Assembly (NCBI GenBank): GCA_036746235.1
Contig: DAIOEN010000304.1
Span: 1 to 6,709 of the forward strand
Length of the DNA: 6,709 nucleotides
DNA from: CALARM01 sp036746235
GTDB taxonomy: Bacteria; Vulcanimicrobiota; SpSt-956; JAKJGF01
Direction of reading: 5' to 3'
Numbering within the stretch: position 1 is the stretch's first letter; every line of letters begins with the position of its first letter. The notes below the pieces were generated by a model. It was not told where the DNA came from, ran no database searches, and was given only the letters and a program-made list of their open reading frames with translations. Made by a program: the position numbers and the translations under genes. Of the stretch, positions 5,047-6,709 are shown piece by piece.

Positions 5047-5961
5047 ATGTCAGAAACCAGGGCGAAACCTTTTCTTAAATGGGCCGGAGGAAAATCACAG
5101 CTTCTTTTGCAATTTAACGATTATTTCCCTTCAGAATTGAAAGAAGGAACAATTGATTTCTATTTTGAACCATTCCTGGGAGGAGGAGCAGTGTTTTTTT
5201 ATATAGCTCAGAAATATAACTTTAAACAGGCTTTTCTTTACGATATAAATAAAGAACTTATACTCGCATATAAAGTAGTTCAGAAAGATGTAGATAAACT
5301 CATAGAATTACTTTATAGATACGATAAAAAATATAAAATCTTGAATGAAGATGAGAGAAAATTGTTTTATTATGATATCAGGAATGATTATAATTTAAAG
5401 GAACATAAGATAAACTATAAAAAATATTCTTCTTCCTGGATAGAAAGAGGAGCACAGATAATATTTTTAAATAGAACCTGTTATAACGGGCTCTTCAGGG
5501 TAAACAGACAGGGAGGATTTAATGTGCCCTTTGGAAGATATAAAAACCCTAAAATCGTGGATGAAGAAAATTTAAAGAAAGTCTCATGTTTATTGAAGAA
5601 AGCCAGAATAGAAACTGCCGATTTCAGTAAAATAAAAAGAAAGATCTCAGAAAATTCTTTTGTTTATTTTGATCCTCCCTATAAACCAATAAGTAATACA
5701 GCAAATTTTACTTCCTACAGTAAATGCGTTTTTGATGATACCCAGCAGATAAGGCTGGCAGAACTTTATAAAGAACTCGACAGGAAAAAGGCGAAATTAA
5801 TGTTAAGTAATTCGGACCCGAAAAATGAAGATAAGGAAGATGATTTTTTTGACAGGTTATATGAAGACTATCATATCTATAGAGTGGATGCACGAAGAGC
5901 AATTAACAGCAATCCGGAAAAAAGAGGTCTTATAAAAGAATTGATAATAGTAAATTATTAA
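5047..5961 (+). CDS. dam: Dam-family DNA adenine-N6 methyltransferase (alpha class, D12)
   Basis: A 304-residue enzyme expected to transfer a methyl group from S-adenosylmethionine to N6 of adenine in DNA. Motifs run in alpha-class order: FLKWAGGK (9-16, motif X), FEPFLGGGAVFF (40-51, SAM-binding motif I), the target-recognition stretch NRTCYNGLFRVNRQGGFNVPFGRYK (142-166), DPPY (209-212, catalytic motif IV), LMLSNSDP (251-258), and a conserved C-terminal RRAINSN region (283-289). The target-recognition stretch closely resembles that of E. coli Dam and DpnII methylases, so GATC is the likeliest site. An AAAAAGGA ribosome binding site ends 6 nt before the ATG. Length is slightly above the usual 270-290 residues. 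No restriction endonuclease or second methylase is visible on either side, so it looks solitary here and may serve regulation, repair or phage defence. The symbol reflects family similarity only. Confidence 0.92.
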   Translation: MSETRAKPFLKWAGGKSQLLLQFNDYFPSELKEGTIDFYFEPFLGGGAVFFYIAQKYNFKQAFLYDINKELILAYKVVQKDVDKLIELLYRYDKKYKILNEDERKLFYYDIRNDYNLKEHKINYKKYSSSWIERGAQIIFLNRTCYNGLFRVNRQGGFNVPFGRYKNPKIVDEENLKKVSCLLKKARIETADFSKIKRKISENSFVYFDPPYKPISNTANFTSYSKCVFDDTQQIRLAELYKELDRKKAKLMLSNSDPKNEDKEDDFFDRLYEDYHIYRVDARRAINSNPEKRGLIKELIIVNY

Positions 5962-6002
5962 ATGATTTTATAATTAGATAACTATCCATAAATAATGACT
6001 TT

Positions 6003-6059
6003 GTAATGTGTAAAGCGTAATGCGTGATGCGCAGTGATGAAACGCGTAATGCGTCACGA
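6003..6059. repeat. Heptad array 4 (GTAATGC-type)
   Basis: GTAATGT, GTAAAGC, GTAATGC and GTGATGC occur in register (6003-6030). After a 15-nt break come GTAATGC and GTCACGA (6046-6059). CGTGA (6023-6027) can pair with TCACG (6054-6058), and CGCA (6030-6033) with TGCG (6050-6053), so the array can fold imperfectly. It occupies the spacer between the methyltransferase and the zinc-ribbon gene, and shares the GTAATGC unit with array 1. Confidence 0.8.
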
Positions 6060-6096
6060 CCATTTTATAAAAATTATAATAACGGAGGTATAAAGA

Positions 6097-6492
6097 ATGT
6101 TTTATTGTCCGAAATGTGAAAGTGAATATGGAGAGGAATTTAATATATGTCCCAGATGCGGAGACGATATGTCAGATAATGTAGATTGTAATATAGAAGA
6201 TGTCGAAATGAGATTTCTCTGTAATGTGATGACAGAAGCAGAAGCATTTTTGATCAGAGGTATTCTTCAGGCAGAAGAAATTGATGTTTTTATCAAGCCT
6301 CTTGAGGTAATTATGTATGAAGGTGTTTATTCTGACATGGAAGGAGTATGGGGAAGACTGTTTGTGTTTTCTAAAGATCTGGTAAATGCTCAAAAGATTT
6401 TAACTGATTACCTGGCAGCCAGTTCGGAAGATGAAGAAGCATGGAGCAAAGCAGAAAATCCTGAACTTCTTGATGAAGATAAAGAAGAATGA
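6097..6492 (+). CDS. Zinc-ribbon protein with DUF2007-like domain
   Basis: A 131-residue acidic, soluble protein. Cys4-Pro-Lys-Cys7 and Cys18-Pro-Arg-Cys21 form a two-knuckle zinc ribbon. Residues about 38-107 (RFLCNVMTEAEAFLIRGILQAEEIDVFI to AQKILTDYL) follow the pattern of DUF2007, a ferredoxin-like fold annotated as a putative signal-transducing domain: an initial strand, a helix with AEA and LxxxxI, then the following strands. The tail (SSEDEEAWSK to DEDKEE) is strongly acidic and probably disordered. GGAGGT at 6084-6089, 7 nt before the ATG, is a strong ribosome binding site. Known: zinc ribbon plus DUF2007 proteins are widespread and uncharacterised, perhaps acting through protein contacts. 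The gene is separated from the methyltransferase by 135 bp holding a heptad array, so co-transcription is uncertain. Confidence 0.8.
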   Translation: MFYCPKCESEYGEEFNICPRCGDDMSDNVDCNIEDVEMRFLCNVMTEAEAFLIRGILQAEEIDVFIKPLEVIMYEGVYSDMEGVWGRLFVFSKDLVNAQKILTDYLAASSEDEEAWSKAENPELLDEDKEE

Positions 6493-6587
6493 ATTTTTCA
6501 TAAAAAAGAATATTTTTATAGGAATATTTTGTTGTTTTATGGAATAAAGTAATAAATAAATCGACTTGGAAAGAGATTAAAGGTGTC

Positions 6588-6615
6588 GTGAATGGTGAAG
6601 AGTGAAGAGTGAAGA
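6588..6615. repeat. Heptad array 5 (GTGAAGA)
   Basis: GTGAATG followed by three identical GTGAAGA units in exact 7-bp register, then a decayed GAGAGAC. The unit is closest to that of array 3 (GTGAAAA, GTGAATA). It lies between the zinc-ribbon gene and the promoter of the partial gene at the window end. Confidence 0.8.
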
Positions 6616-6647
6616 GAGACTTACTTATACGCTGTTACGACATACTC

Positions 6648-6653
6648 TATAAT
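6648..6653 (+). promoter_or_regulatory. -10 element TATAAT of the last gene
   Basis: A perfect TATAAT lies 26 bp before the ATG at 6680. The best -35 at a 17-bp spacing is TTATAC (6625-6630), which is weak. The ribosome binding site AGGAGG (6663-6668) follows with a long spacing of 11 nt to the ATG. Confidence 0.45.
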
Positions 6654-6679
6654 AAAAGAATGAGGAGGTTATAGTTATT

Positions 6680-6709
6680 ATGAGACGAGGAATCAGTTTA
6701 TTTTTCATA
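6680..6709 (+). CDS. Start of a gene cut by the window end; probable exported or membrane protein
   Basis: Only ten codons are present: MRRGISLFFI. Two arginines followed by hydrophobic residues look like the beginning of a signal peptide or a membrane helix. GAGGAGGTT at 6662-6670 and TATAAT at 6648-6653 support a real start. Nothing can be said of its function. Confidence 0.6.
   Translation, partial: MRRGISLFFI

Noticed and set aside
6500..6519. ATAAAAA/TTTTTAT hairpin after the zinc-ribbon gene
   Set aside because: The stem is purely A/T and followed by mixed sequence. It is too weak to call a terminator, although the gene must end somewhere near.

Overview
This is an AT-rich stretch of bacterial DNA, roughly one-third G+C by eye, with strong Shine-Dalgarno sequences. 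The one before the gene at 198-404 is a full 10-nt AGGAGGTGAT. I cannot assign a phylum. Low GC, strong ribosome binding sites and TTAACA-type phosphate boxes recall Firmicutes. Heptanucleotide intergenic repeats and odd N-termini would also fit an uncultured lineage. A run of exactly 100 N (1702-1801) marks a scaffold gap in a draft or metagenome assembly.

Layout. 1-197: no gene, one heptad repeat array. 198-404 (-): small two-helix membrane protein. 405-927: a non-coding spacer of more than 500 bp with a 150-bp inverted-repeat (MITE-like) element, an AT-rich hairpin, and the promoter region of the next gene. 928-2424 (+): unrecognised protein with a duplicated N-terminal module and nearly identical 48-residue tandem repeats broken by the gap. 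2425-2598: convergent spacer with a terminator-like hairpin and a short heptad repeat. 4717-2599 (-): two-gene operon of a 141-aa unknown protein and a 5'-nucleotidase/UshA-type metallophosphoesterase. 4718-5046: divergent spacer with the operon promoter and a 17-bp perfect hairpin built of heptads. 5047-5961 (+): Dam-type adenine methyltransferase without a visible restriction partner. 6097-6492 (+): zinc-ribbon/DUF2007-like protein. 6680-6709 (+): first ten codons of a further gene.

The most interesting connection is regulatory. The repeat protein (928) and the phosphoesterase operon (4717) face each other and terminate convergently. Each is preceded by a nearly identical 20-bp motif, TTAACA-N5-TTAACA plus A-run (19/20 identical), about 30 bp upstream of a -10 element. 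This is the arrangement of Bacillus PhoP boxes and fits control by phosphate starvation, with the phosphoesterase as a natural target. The phosphoesterase keeps its metal-binding catalytic motifs. It lacks a Sec signal peptide, and the residues that hold the nucleoside in UshA are replaced, so its substrate may not be a classical nucleotide. It also shares a short N-terminal pattern (IxxRLNxT, then D-[TI]-[VI]-x-[LI]-G) with its operon partner, perhaps a common targeting module. A repeat protein of unknown role, a partner protein and a divergent phosphoesterase under one putative switch is the best candidate here for an undescribed system. This is inference from sequence alone.

A second theme is the heptad arrays (GTRANNN units) found in five of the intergenic spacers.
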